A stretch of 41,346 bases of DNA from Pseudomonadota bacterium. GTDB taxonomy: Bacteria > Myxococcota_A > UBA9160 > SZUA-336. This document shows positions 14,822-23,053 of the stretch, piece by piece (the first letter of the stretch is position 1; the number at the start of each line of letters is the position of its first letter). The translations under genes were made by a program, and so were the position numbers. The DNA lies in assembly GCA_021295775.1 (NCBI GenBank), contig JAGWBS010000013.1:3581-44926 (forward strand). The letters run 5' to 3'. The notes under the pieces are model-generated. The model made no database searches, was not told the origin of the DNA, and worked only from the letters and a program-made list of their open reading frames with translations.

Positions 14822-15067
14822 ATGCCGACCCGTCTCTCGATCGACTTCGAGCACACCTCCAGGAGCTGGTGGAACAGTGGAGGCCAGGAGCTCTGGGAGG
14901 GGCTGGCCGGGGAATCCGACGCCCCCCGGGTGGTGGTGGAAGACTCCATCGCGGCGTCCTGGCTGGCGCAGGCGGAGCGGATTCCGGGCTGGAGTGCGGG
15001 GCCCGACTTCGCCCCGCATCCCGTGGCCTCGACGGCGGTCCCGGACGACGAGCCGGTCGAGTACTGA
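14822..15067 (+). CDS. Small hypothetical protein (81 residues)
   Basis: ATG 14822 opens an 81-residue frame. It has codon bias like its neighbours, an N-terminal MPTRLSIDFEHTSRSWWNSG, a central VVVEDSIAASWLAQAERIPGW and an acidic C-terminus. There is no signal peptide, membrane segment or known motif. A TATGCT box upstream supports it being a gene. It converges with the CorC-like gene. I do not recognise the family, and it could be lineage-specific. A larger open frame from 14570 runs antisense to the NfeD-like gene and is not preferred. Confidence 0.55.
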   Translation: MPTRLSIDFEHTSRSWWNSGGQELWEGLAGESDAPRVVVEDSIAASWLAQAERIPGWSAGPDFAPHPVASTAVPDDEPVEY

Positions 15068-15112
15068 ACCTTCCCGACCCGCCCGGCGGCGGCCGCGGAC
15101 GCCCCGCGCGGA

Positions 15113-16387
15113 TCAGGCGCTCTCCTCGGCCTCGCCGGTTTCCTCCTCGAGCTTCGCCACCCGCACCCGCGTGATGCGCGTCCCGGAGATGTCCGCGACG
15201 CCGAACTCGTAGCCCGGAACCCGGACCGAATCGCCCTTGAGCGGGGCGCGGCCTAGGTGGTTGAAGACCAGCCCGCTGAGGGTGTCGCCGCGTTCGGCGG
15301 GCACGTCCCAGTCGGTCTCGCGGTTGAAGTCCAGCACCTTGACGCGGCCCAGCGCCTGGTAGCTGCCGTCCGGCAAGCCGCGGATCGTCAGCAGCTCCTC
15401 GTGGTCGAACTCGTCGCGTATCTCGCCGACGATCTCTTCCAGAATGTCCTCCTGGGTGACCAGACCCTCGGTCACGCCGAACTCGTCCTTGACCACCGCC
15501 ACGTGCACGAACGCGCGCTGCATGTCGCCCAGCAGCCGCAGGATCGGTTTGCGCTCGGGCACGCGCAGCACCGGTTTGAGGATGGACTGCACGTCGCCGC
15601 TGCCCTTGCGCACCAACTGGATCAGGTCCTTGAGATGCACGACGCCCAGGATCTGGTCGATGCTGTCCTGAAAGATCAGCACGCGCGTGTAGCGCTCCCC
15701 CAGCACGTGTTCCAGCAGGTCGGAGGGCTTGGTGTCGCTGGGGAAGGCCACGATCTCGGTGCGCGGCACCATGATCTCGGAGACCGTCATCTGCGCCGCG
15801 CCCGCCGCCATCCCCATGATCGACAGCGGGGTGGCGTCGGGCTGGCCGTTGTGAACGCGCCGCGCCAGGCGCAGCACGTCCTCGACCGACGCGGGAGGTT
15901 CGCCCTCGGAGCGCCCGACCATACGCTGCACCAGCGGCTCGATCACCCGGTCGACCAGGCTGTGCAGCGGCCGCAGGGCCCAGTGGATCAGATACAGCGG
16001 CAGCGCGACCGCGTAGGCGATCCCGCGCGGATGCCTGGCCGCCACCGCCTTGGGGACGATCTCGGCGAAGATCAGCACCAACAGAGTCATGATGACGGTC
16101 GCCACCAGGATCCCGTTCTGGGCACCCAGAAAGGCGACCGCCAGGGCCGAGGCCACCGAGGCGGCCAGGATGTTGACGACGTTGTTGCCGAGCAGCACCG
16201 TGATCAACAAGCGCGATGTGGAGCCGATCAGATCCCGCACGGCGACGGCCGCGGGACCGCGCGCCGCCTTGACGTCTTCTTCAAGATCGTGTGACCGGAG
16301 CCGCAGGAGTGCGGTCTCGCTCCCGGAGAAGAAGGCCGCCAACGCCAGGCAAAGCACGACGACGGCGACCGCTAAGGCGGGGTCCAT
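15113..16387 (-). CDS. CNNM/CorC-HlyC family protein (DUF21, CBS pair, CorC_HlyC)
   Basis: The 424-residue protein has the full architecture of the hemolysin-C/CorC family. The N-terminal membrane domain (CNNM/DUF21, residues 1-170) has SGSETALLRLR, LLGNNVVNILAASVAS and FAEIVPKAVAARHP. Two CBS domains (about 195-310, from MVPRTEIVAFPSD to FGVTEGLVTQEDILEEIVGEI) and a CorC_HlyC domain (about 330-415) follow. Family members are linked to magnesium and cobalt export or homeostasis, and the CBS pair binds adenine nucleotides. The name hemolysin is historical. The gene is divergent from the LolA-like gene, with a TAGAAT box at 16430-16425 and GGGAGGAG in the leader. The activity is inferred from the family; the ion is uncertain. 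Confidence 0.88.
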   Translation of the reverse strand: MDPALAVAVVVLCLALAAFFSGSETALLRLRSHDLEEDVKAARGPAAVAVRDLIGSTSRLLITVLLGNNVVNILAASVASALAVAFLGAQNGILVATVIMTLLVLIFAEIVPKAVAARHPRGIAYAVALPLYLIHWALRPLHSLVDRVIEPLVQRMVGRSEGEPPASVEDVLRLARRVHNGQPDATPLSIMGMAAGAAQMTVSEIMVPRTEIVAFPSDTKPSDLLEHVLGERYTRVLIFQDSIDQILGVVHLKDLIQLVRKGSGDVQSILKPVLRVPERKPILRLLGDMQRAFVHVAVVKDEFGVTEGLVTQEDILEEIVGEIRDEFDHEELLTIRGLPDGSYQALGRVKVLDFNRETDWDVPAERGDTLSGLVFNHLGRAPLKGDSVRVPGYEFGVADISGTRITRVRVAKLEEETGEAEESA

Positions 16388-16424
16388 TTAGGTTTCGGCT
16401 CCTCCCGGGATTCGCGACAGCCCG

Positions 16425-16430
16425 ATTCTA
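16425..16430 (-). promoter_or_regulatory. -10 box TAGAAT for the CorC-like gene
   Basis: Read on the minus strand the box is followed by CGGGCTG and a leader with GGGAGGAG before the ATG at 16387. It is divergent from the TAGGCT box at 16534. Confidence 0.4.
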
Positions 16431-16533
16431 GGACAGATGTCCGCTGCGCGGGCGACCTCTCGCCCGGAAAGCGAGATTTTCTTTTCGCGCCGGCGGGAGG
16501 CAGGCCGGGGGTGATCGCTGCGTCCGTTCCCGC

Positions 16534-16539
16534 TAGGCT
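16534..16539 (+). promoter_or_regulatory. -10 box TAGGCT for the LolA-like/barrel pair
   Basis: TAGGCT lies about 43 bases before ATG 16582; the leader includes GGGAG near 16571. No -35 match is visible. Confidence 0.4.
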
Positions 16540-16581
16540 GGCGTCGATCCCGCGCGCCGCCGCCGGGATCGGGAGATACGC

Positions 16582-17388
16582 ATGCCAGCCCGAACCACCC
16601 TCTTCGCGTTTCTTGGGGCGGCGCTGCTGCTGGCCGCCGAGGCGGGCGGAGTTTCCTCGCCCAGCGCCCGGGAGATCATGCAGCGCGTCGAGGACCGGGA
16701 CGACGGCGACCTGCAGACGTCCGACCTGGAGATGATCCTGATCGACAAGAGCGGCTACCAGCGCGTCCGGCAGCTGCGCTCGTTCGGCCGCGACGTCGGC
16801 GAGGACAAGCAGTCGATCATGTTCTTCCTGAGCCCGGCCGACGTCGAGGACACGGGCTTTCTGACCTACGACTACGACGATCCCGAGCGCGACGACGACC
16901 AGTGGCTCTACCTGCCCGCGCTCAAGAAGCCCAAGCGCATCGCCTCGCGGGACAAGAGCGGCAGCTTCATGGGCTCGGACTTCAACTACTCGGACATGAC
17001 CGACCGCGAGCTGGAACGCTACGACTTCGAGCTGATGGGCGAGGTCGAGATCGAAGGCCACCCCTGCTGGCAGATCAAATCGGTGCCGCGCACGCGCAAG
17101 GAGATACGCGAGACCGGCTACAAGCAGTCGGTGCTCTTCGTGCGCCAGGACAACGACATCGTGATCCGTTCGGTGCACTGGCTCCAGAAGGGGAACCGCC
17201 AACGCTACTTCGAGGTCCACAAACTCGAGTTGATCGACGGCATCTGGGTCGCGACCGAGATGACCATGACCACCCGGAAGGCCAAGCGGACCCTGCACCG
17301 CACCGTGCTGCGCAACCACAACGTCAAGTTCAACCAGGATCTCGACGAGGCGCTCTTCAGCGTGCGGCGACTCGAAAAGGGACTCTAG
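16582..17388 (+). CDS. Outer membrane lipoprotein-sorting (LolA-like) protein
   Basis: A 268-residue exported protein. The signal peptide covers about residues 1-24, then the mature part starts near SSPSAREIMQRV. It matches the LolA-like family annotated as outer membrane lipoprotein-sorting protein, with DLQTSDLEMILIDKSG, DDDQWLYLPALKKPKRIASRDKSGSFMGSDFNYSDM and the VRSVHWLQ/KRTLHRTVLRN strands. Relatives occur beside MMPL/RND exporters and outer-membrane proteins and are thought to carry lipids or lipoproteins across the periplasm. Here the next gene is a barrel protein, only eight bases on, and no RND pump is present. The ATG and GGGAG leader fix the start. The carried molecule is not known. 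Confidence 0.85.
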   Translation: MPARTTLFAFLGAALLLAAEAGGVSSPSAREIMQRVEDRDDGDLQTSDLEMILIDKSGYQRVRQLRSFGRDVGEDKQSIMFFLSPADVEDTGFLTYDYDDPERDDDQWLYLPALKKPKRIASRDKSGSFMGSDFNYSDMTDRELERYDFELMGEVEIEGHPCWQIKSVPRTRKEIRETGYKQSVLFVRQDNDIVIRSVHWLQKGNRQRYFEVHKLELIDGIWVATEMTMTTRKAKRTLHRTVLRNHNVKFNQDLDEALFSVRRLEKGL

Positions 17389-17396
17389 CCCCTCCC

Positions 17397-18797
17397 GTGC
17401 GCCGGGGCGCGCTGCTGATTCTGCTCGGTCTGTCCGCGCTCGCCGGCGCGGCCCGAGCCCAGGAGGATCTGGAATCCATCCTGGAGGGGTTCGAGGATTC
17501 CGAGCCCCCGCCCCCGAGCGCGGCTCCGGCCCCGCCCGCCGCCGCACGCCGCTGGGATCTGAGCGGCGCGCTGCAGCTTGGAGGATCGCACGCCTACGCC
17601 CACCGGAAGCCCCCGCCCGGCCGGCCGGACTACCGCGGCTGGCCCAGCCTGCGGGCGGAGCTCTCGCTGCAGTTCGACCTGAAGCTCGGCGGAAGCTGGC
17701 AGGCGCGCGTCGCCGGTCGGGGCTTCCGCGACTACTTCTACGCCATCGAGGGGCGGGAAACCTTCCCGCGGGGCGTGCTCGAACGCCACCAGCGCGAGCT
17801 GGAGTTCCAGGAGCTGTGGATCCGGGGCAGCCCGCGGCCGGACATCGACCTGCAGTTCGGGCGCCAGGTGCTGAGCTGGGGCCGCTCGGACAATCTGCGC
17901 GTGCTCGACCTGCTCAATCCGATCGATTCGCGCGAGCCCGGGCTGGTCGACGTCGAGGACCTGAAGCTGCCGCTGACGATGACGCGCCTGGACTGGTACC
18001 GCGGCGCCTGGAGCCTCACGGCCGTGGCGATCCACGAGTCGCGTTTCGACACCGGCCCCGTGCCGGGCAGCGAGTTCTGGCCCGCGGGCGTGCCGGCGCT
18101 GCCCGAGCGGCGCCCGTCCAACGGCGGCCGCGACACCGAGTACGCGCTGCGGGCGCGCGGGATCTTCCCCGGCTGGGATCTCTCCCTGCACTGGGCGCGT
18201 TTCTTCGACGACCCGGTTCACGTGAGAGAGCGGCGGCCGGACCCGTCCGCCGACGGCGAAGCGAGCGTGCCCGCCGTCTCGCTGGAGTCCGCGCACGCCC
18301 GGCTGACCCTGTGGGGCGTCTCCGGCCAGGTCGCGAGGGGCAACTGGCTGCTCAAGGGCGAACTGGCGTACCTGCGCGGTCTGCGCTTCTTCGAGCCGCG
18401 CCCGCGGCGGCGGTCGAGGGTCGACGCGATGCTCGGCGTGGAGTACTCCGGCTTCGAAGACACCATGATCGCGCTGGAGCTGGTCAACCGCCGCCTGGGC
18501 GGATTCGACCGGCGGCTCGAGACGGAGCCGGTCTTCGTGCGGCGCGACACCCTCGAGGCGTCGCTGCTGGTCACGCGCGACTTCCTGCACGACACCCTGC
18601 ACGCGACCCTGGTCGGGCTGGCCTTCGGCTCCCGCGCCCGCGACGGCGCCATCCTGCGCGCCCAGCTCGAGTACGACCTGCGCGACGCCCTCGCCGTGAC
18701 GTTCGGAGTCGTGCTCTTCCGGAAGGGCGACCTCCCGCCCTTCTCCTTCCTGCACCGCCACGACCGCCTCTTCCTGCGCCTGAAATACAGCTTCTAG
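17397..18797 (+). CDS. Outer-membrane beta-barrel protein (DUF1302-like)
   Basis: GTG 17397 gives 466 residues with a signal peptide (to about residue 22, ARA-QE), a Pro/Ala-rich linker (about 30-50), and then alternating amphipathic strands ending in LRLKYSF, the terminal aromatic of outer-membrane barrels. Sections such as ELWIRGSPRPDIDLQFGRQVLSWGRSDNLRVLDLLNPIDSREPGLVDVEDLKLPL and the repeated RLDWYRGAWSLTAVAIHESRFD layout match the DUF1302-like group. These proteins pair with LolA-like proteins and RND pumps in sterol- and lipid-handling gene clusters. The gene starts eight bases after the LolA-like stop and is clearly its operon partner. Function is inferred from pairing only. Confidence 0.78.
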   Translation: MRRGALLILLGLSALAGAARAQEDLESILEGFEDSEPPPPSAAPAPPAAARRWDLSGALQLGGSHAYAHRKPPPGRPDYRGWPSLRAELSLQFDLKLGGSWQARVAGRGFRDYFYAIEGRETFPRGVLERHQRELEFQELWIRGSPRPDIDLQFGRQVLSWGRSDNLRVLDLLNPIDSREPGLVDVEDLKLPLTMTRLDWYRGAWSLTAVAIHESRFDTGPVPGSEFWPAGVPALPERRPSNGGRDTEYALRARGIFPGWDLSLHWARFFDDPVHVRERRPDPSADGEASVPAVSLESAHARLTLWGVSGQVARGNWLLKGELAYLRGLRFFEPRPRRRSRVDAMLGVEYSGFEDTMIALELVNRRLGGFDRRLETEPVFVRRDTLEASLLVTRDFLHDTLHATLVGLAFGSRARDGAILRAQLEYDLRDALAVTFGVVLFRKGDLPPFSFLHRHDRLFLRLKYSF

Positions 18798-18812
18798 CCG
18801 TCCGCGGGCGCT

Positions 18813-19262
18813 TCAGGGCCGCGGGGCTGCGTTCCCCGAAGCGCACCAGCTGCGCCGGGTTTCGATGCGGAATTCGATCAGGGTCGGCTCGTCCTGGAAC
18901 AGCGGCACGCGGGCGTACTGCGGGTACTTGGCGCGAAGCGCGGCGGCGACGGCGTCCAGCTCGGCGCCCCGCGGGCGCAGCGCCCGGGCGCGGCCGTCCA
19001 GGCGCAGCCACCACAGCGCCGTCCAGTCCTCGGCGTAGTCGTCCAGGAGCAGTCCGGCGCGCGGGTCGCCGGCCAGGTGGCGGACGCGCGCCAGCTCCCG
19101 CTCGGACTTGGGCTTGCCGTCTATGGGCGACCACAGCCTGCCGGCGTGGCGGGCGAAGACGATCGGAACCTGATGCGGCATCCCGTCGCGCCGCAGCGTG
19201 GCCAGGCGCGCGACCGGCCAGTGGTCGAGGAGGTATTCGACGGACTCGCCGGGCAGGCGCAC
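18813..19262 (-). CDS. PPOX-fold F420-type oxidoreductase (TIGR03668-like)
   Basis: A 149-residue split-barrel flavin-fold protein. Typical features are RLATLRRDGMPHQVPIVFARHAGRLWSPIDGKPKSERELARVRHLAGDPRAGLLLDDY and the WWLRLDGRARALRP strands. It is closest in character to the small Rv0121-like group of actinobacterial F420-binding proteins. The GTG at 19262 directly follows the apaG stop with no bases between, so the two are one operon. The family is known to bind F420 or FMN; which one is used here is inferred from the other F420-type enzymes nearby. Substrate unknown. Confidence 0.75.
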   Translation of the reverse strand: MRLPGESVEYLLDHWPVARLATLRRDGMPHQVPIVFARHAGRLWSPIDGKPKSERELARVRHLAGDPRAGLLLDDYAEDWTALWWLRLDGRARALRPRGAELDAVAAALRAKYPQYARVPLFQDEPTLIEFRIETRRSWCASGNAAPRP

Positions 19263-19652
19263 CTAGTTGATCGCGAAGGGCTGGGCGAGGCGGAAGGCCG
19301 CGACCTCGGCGTCGAACCGGCCCCCGCCCTCGGTCGCCATCTGGTAGCTGCCGCGCATCGAGCCGAAGGGCGTGGACAGCGGGCAGGCCGAGGTGTATTC
19401 GAACGACTCTCCGGGCCTCAGCGTGGGCTGTTCTCCGACCACGCCGGGTCCCTGCACCTCTTCCTGCTGGCCCTCGGCATCGGTGATGATCCAGTGCCGG
19501 CTGATCAGTTTGACCGTCTCGGAACCGAGGTTCTCGATCTTGATGGTGTAGGCGAAGAAGTACTCGGAGCGCGCGGGGCGGGAACGCTCGGGCACGTAGC
19601 GCGAGCGAACGAACACGCGCAAGCCGTTCGTGATCGCCTCGGACGTCTCCAC
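19263..19652 (-). CDS. apaG: ApaG protein
   Basis: A 129-residue protein of the ApaG/F-box DUF525 fold. Seen are the N-terminal GLRVFVRSRYVPERSRP, EYFFAYTIKIENLGSETVKLISRHWIITDAEGQ, the GVVGEQPTLRPGESFEYTSACPLSTPFGSMRGSY core and the GGGRFDAEVAAFRLAQPF end strand. All match Salmonella CorD/ApaG. Its function is still debated: it affects Co/Mg sensitivity and binds nucleotides in some species. GTG 19652 follows GAGGAGG at four bases and a TAGAAT -10 box at 19680-19675. The PPOX gene follows immediately. Identification is secure. Confidence 0.92.
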   Translation of the reverse strand: METSEAITNGLRVFVRSRYVPERSRPARSEYFFAYTIKIENLGSETVKLISRHWIITDAEGQQEEVQGPGVVGEQPTLRPGESFEYTSACPLSTPFGSMRGSYQMATEGGGRFDAEVAAFRLAQPFAIN

Positions 19653-19674
19653 GGGGCCTCCTCGCGCTGCGGGG

Positions 19675-19680
19675 ATTCTA
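19675..19680 (-). promoter_or_regulatory. -10 box TAGAAT for apaG
   Basis: The box is followed by CCCCGCAG and a short leader with GAGGAGG before GTG 19652. It occurs in the tail of the gap after the MFS exporter stop. Confidence 0.4.
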
Positions 19681-19700
19681 GCCGCTGGCCTCGGGCGGCG

Positions 19701-20885
19701 TCAGCGAGCTGACGGCAGCGCCGGGCGGACCGGCGAGATCCGCCCCGCGCCGGCCGCCAGCGCCAGCGCGCACAGGCCGGCCGCCAGCGCGAACGGCGCC
19801 CACGGCGCCCAGTCGTAGAGCGGCGCGAAGACGATCGGCCCGGCGAAGCGCGCCAGCGACTGTACGCTGGCGTTCAGTCCCTGGGCCTCGCCCTGCACGC
19901 CTTCCGCGGCCCGGCTCAGCAGAGCCGTGAGCGTGGGGGTGTGCAGCGCGAACCCGCTCACCACCAGGCAGCCGGAGACGATCACCGCCGCCCAGCTCTG
20001 CACCCAGATCACCGACAGCAGACCGGCGCCCATCAGCACCACGCCCGCCGCGTACACCCTCGCGTCGCCCAGCCGGGCGACCAGCGGGCGGATCGCGCCT
20101 CCCTGCAGCGCGAACGCCAGCAGACCCAGCCCGAAAAGCAGCGCGCCGACCGACGCGGGCCCGCGCCCCAGCCGGTCCGCGACCAGGAACGCCACGGTCA
20201 CGTCGATCGCCAGGCGGGCCATCGAGAGCAGGAAGCCGACCAGCAGATAGGGAAACAGAGCGCGCGCGATCCGCGGGCCCGTCAGCCCTCGGCTTTCGAG
20301 CCGGCCGCGGTGCGCGGCCTGGCTCTCCCGGACCGCTGACGTGAGGCTCTCCGGCAGCAGCGCCCAGACGGCCAGCCCGCCGAGCACGGCGATTCCCCCG
20401 GCCGCGAAGAAGGGCACCCGCAGGCCGTAGCCCGAAAGCGCGCCGCCCAGGGCGGGACCGAACGCCAGGCCCAGCCCCAACGCCGCACCGACGACGCCCA
20501 TCGCCGCGCTGCGTCGCTCGGGCGGGCTGACGTCGGCGGCGTAGGCGAACACCGCCGGCAGGGCCGCGGCGCCCAGCGCGCCGCCCAGCACGCGCGCGCC
20601 GAAAAGCTCGGCGAAGCCCTGCCCTAGTCCGAAGAGCACGAAGCTGAGCCCGAAGCCGGCCAGGCCCAGCGCGATCGCCGGACGGCGGCCGAAGCGGTCC
20701 GAAAAGCGTCCCCAGAGCGGACCGGCCAGCACGCCCACCGCGGGATAGACGCCGAGCAGCCAGGCGTACTCCCACATGGAGAGCCCGAGTTGCTGGCTGA
20801 AGTACGGCAGCACGGGGAAGAGCACCCCGAAACCGGCCATGATCCAGAAGGCGGCCAGCGCGGCCGGCAGGACTGCGAGCGGCAC
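19701..20885 (-). CDS. MFS drug/solute exporter (DHA1, TetA-like)
   Basis: A 394-residue protein with about twelve membrane helices. It has the MFS motif A-like GRFSDRFGRRPAI between helices 2 and 3, a motif C-like GVVGAALGLGLAFGPALGG in helix 5 (characteristic of exporters), and the NASVQSLARFAGPIV region in the C-half. These mark the DHA1 antiporter group that includes TetA-like pumps. The substrate cannot be told. GTG 20885 follows GGGGAGA at four bases. The gene is divergent from htpG across 128 bases, and shares that region with the htpG -10 box. Stop and apaG promoter are close, so read-through into apaG is possible. Confidence 0.85.
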   Translation of the reverse strand: MPLAVLPAALAAFWIMAGFGVLFPVLPYFSQQLGLSMWEYAWLLGVYPAVGVLAGPLWGRFSDRFGRRPAIALGLAGFGLSFVLFGLGQGFAELFGARVLGGALGAAALPAVFAYAADVSPPERRSAAMGVVGAALGLGLAFGPALGGALSGYGLRVPFFAAGGIAVLGGLAVWALLPESLTSAVRESQAAHRGRLESRGLTGPRIARALFPYLLVGFLLSMARLAIDVTVAFLVADRLGRGPASVGALLFGLGLLAFALQGGAIRPLVARLGDARVYAAGVVLMGAGLLSVIWVQSWAAVIVSGCLVVSGFALHTPTLTALLSRAAEGVQGEAQGLNASVQSLARFAGPIVFAPLYDWAPWAPFALAAGLCALALAAGAGRISPVRPALPSAR

Positions 20886-20975
20886 GGCGTCTCCCCGACG
20901 GGCGGGCGGGAGGTTGACACACGCGCCGTCGGTCGACCAGCCCGAAGGCGGGGGTGCGGGGGGCGGAGCTGCCGC

Positions 20976-20981
20976 TAAACT
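20976..20981 (+). promoter_or_regulatory. -10 box TAAACT for htpG
   Basis: TAAACT followed by GCGGCCCG lies 32 bases before GTG 21014. There is no heat-shock-type element visible. A TTGACA at 20914-20919 is too far upstream to pair with it. Confidence 0.4.
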
Positions 20982-21013
20982 GCGGCCCGCGAAGCCACGC
21001 CAGGGAGATCGAT

Positions 21014-22939
21014 GTGACCCCCGAATCCGATTCGCCCGACACCGGCTCCGAGCGGGATTCCGAACCCACCCACGAGCACGCCTTCCAGGCCGAGACCCAG
21101 CGGCTTCTCGACCTGGTGATCCACTCGCTCTACACCCACAAGGACATCTTTCTGCGCGAGCTTATCTCCAACGCCTCCGACGCGCTGGACAAGCTGCGCT
21201 TCGAGGGCCTGACGCGGCCCGAGCTGCTGCCCGCCGGCGAACTCGAGATCGAGCTGAAGCTGGATTCGGAGAGCCGCAGTCTGGAGGTCGCCGACAACGG
21301 CGTGGGGATGACCCGCGCCGAGGCGGTCGAGAACCTGGGAACGATCGCCCGCTCGGGCACCCGACAGTTCCTGGAGCGGCTCGGCGAGGCCGACGCGGAG
21401 GTATCCCGCGACCTGATCGGCCAGTTCGGCGTGGGCTTCTACGCCAGCTTCATGGTCGCCGACGAGGTCGAGGTGCTGACGCGGCGCGCCGGCGAGGAGG
21501 GCGCCACGCGCTGGCGCTCGCGCGGGGACGGGACGTTCCAGGTCGAGGACGCCCAGCGCGACGAATGCGGCACCAGCGTCCGGCTGAAGCTGCGCGAGCC
21601 CGACGAGGAGGACGGCCTGCGCGACTACGCCGCGGAGCCCGAGCTGCGCCGGATCGTGCGGCGCTACTCGGATTTCGTGGCCTATCCGATCCGCCTGCAG
21701 ATCGATGCCGGGGAGCGCACGGAGCCTTTGAACTCGCGCCAGGCCATCTGGACGCGACCCGCCGCGGAGGTCGGCGACGAGGAGTACGCCGAGTTCTACA
21801 AGCACGTCTCGCACGACTGGAACGAGCCGCTCGAACGCGTCTCCGTGCACATCGAGGGCAACTACGAGGCGCGCGCCCTGCTCTTTCTGCCCTCCCAGGC
21901 GCCATTGGACCTGTACCACGCCGACTCGGCGCAGCGCGGCGTGCAGCTCTACGTCAAACGCGTATTCATCATGGACGACTGCCGCGAAATGCTGCCCGAA
22001 TGGCTGCGCTTCGTGCGCGGCGTGGTCGACGCGGAGGACGCCGCGCTCAACGTCTCGCGCGAGCTGCTGCAGAACGACCGCCAGGTGCGGGCGATCCGCA
22101 AGCGCCTGGTCAAGAAGCTGCTCGACAGCCTGGAGCGGATGCTGCGCGAGGAGCGCGAGAAGTACGCCCGCTTCTGGGCGGAGTTCGGACCGGTCCTCAA
22201 AGAGGCGCTGTACTCGCTCGAGCCCGAGCGCGAGCGGGTATTGAAGCTGCTGCTGTGCGAGACCTCGGAATCGGCGGGCGGACTCACGACCCTAGCCGAG
22301 TACGTGGAGCGCATGGGCGAGGGCCAGGAGGAGATCCACTACCTCACCGGCGGTTCGCCCGAGATGCTGCGGCGCTCGCCCCAGCTGGAGGCCTTCCGCG
22401 CCCGCGGCCGGGAAGTGCTGCTGCTGAGCGACCGCATCGACGAGGTCTGGCCTCAGCAGCAGCCGGAATTCGAAGGCCGCCGCCTGGCGCCGGTCGGCCA
22501 GGGAGAGCTGGCGCCAAGCGACGAGAGCCAGAAAGAGGCGCTGGAAGCCAAGCAGAGCCTGCATCGCGACCTGCTGCAGCGGCTGCGCTCGCTGCTCCAG
22601 GAGGAAGTCAAGCAGGTGCGCTTCTCCACCCGGCTCACAGACTCGCCGGTCTGTCTGGTCGGGGACGAGGGCGACCTCTCGCCCCGGCTCGAGGAGATGT
22701 TGCGCCAGAGCGGGCAGGACGTTCCCGCGACCAAGCGCATCCTGGAGCTGAATCCGGACCACCCGCTGATCGGCGGGCTCCAAGGGCTGTTCGAGCGCGA
22801 GCCGGCTTCCGAGACGCTCGCGCGCTGCGCCCGGCTGCTCTACGCCCAGGCGCTGCTGATCGAGGGGCAGACCCCGCCAGACCCCGCGGGTCTGGCCGAG
22901 CAGCTCGGCGCGCTGATGCTCGACGCGCTCGGCGATTGA
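21014..22939 (+). CDS. htpG: Chaperone HtpG (Hsp90 family)
   Basis: GTG 21014 gives 641 residues, near the 624 of Escherichia coli HtpG. The GHKL ATPase motifs are clear: FLRELISNASDALDKLR, VADNGVGMTRAE, GTIARSGT and DLIGQFGVGFYASFMVAD. The middle domain has LPSQAPLDLY and the Arg-containing KRVFIMDDCREMLPEWLRFVRGVVDAEDAALNVSRELLQNDRQVR, and the C-terminal dimerisation domain follows. The chaperone folds and holds client proteins under stress. AGGGAG six bases before the GTG supports the start; a nearby ATG at 21012 is in another frame and ends at once. The TonB receptor gene begins 114 bases later. Confidence 0.96.
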   Translation: MTPESDSPDTGSERDSEPTHEHAFQAETQRLLDLVIHSLYTHKDIFLRELISNASDALDKLRFEGLTRPELLPAGELEIELKLDSESRSLEVADNGVGMTRAEAVENLGTIARSGTRQFLERLGEADAEVSRDLIGQFGVGFYASFMVADEVEVLTRRAGEEGATRWRSRGDGTFQVEDAQRDECGTSVRLKLREPDEEDGLRDYAAEPELRRIVRRYSDFVAYPIRLQIDAGERTEPLNSRQAIWTRPAAEVGDEEYAEFYKHVSHDWNEPLERVSVHIEGNYEARALLFLPSQAPLDLYHADSAQRGVQLYVKRVFIMDDCREMLPEWLRFVRGVVDAEDAALNVSRELLQNDRQVRAIRKRLVKKLLDSLERMLREEREKYARFWAEFGPVLKEALYSLEPERERVLKLLLCETSESAGGLTTLAEYVERMGEGQEEIHYLTGGSPEMLRRSPQLEAFRARGREVLLLSDRIDEVWPQQQPEFEGRRLAPVGQGELAPSDESQKEALEAKQSLHRDLLQRLRSLLQEEVKQVRFSTRLTDSPVCLVGDEGDLSPRLEEMLRQSGQDVPATKRILELNPDHPLIGGLQGLFEREPASETLARCARLLYAQALLIEGQTPPDPAGLAEQLGALMLDALGD

Positions 22940-23040
22940 CTCGGACGGGAGGGATGCCACGAGAAGCACCTGCCTGAACCGCCGGTTACAGAGTCGTAAA
23001 TCTTGAGAAACTATTTCTTTTTCCTGGCTCTATTTTTCGG

Positions 23041-23046
23041 CATACT
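23041..23046 (+). promoter_or_regulatory. -10-like CATACT seven bases before TonB receptor ATG
   Basis: CATACT followed by GCGACTC and ATG 23054 would give a leaderless or nearly leaderless transcript. The upstream 22990-23040 stretch is unusually AT-rich and includes TTGAGA and T-runs that might raise promoter strength. Confidence 0.3.
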
Positions 23047-23053
23047 GCGACTC

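Noticed and set aside
20914..20919. Perfect TTGACA upstream of htpG
   Set aside because: No -10 box lies at 15-19 bases; the next plausible one (TAAACT) is 56 bases downstream.
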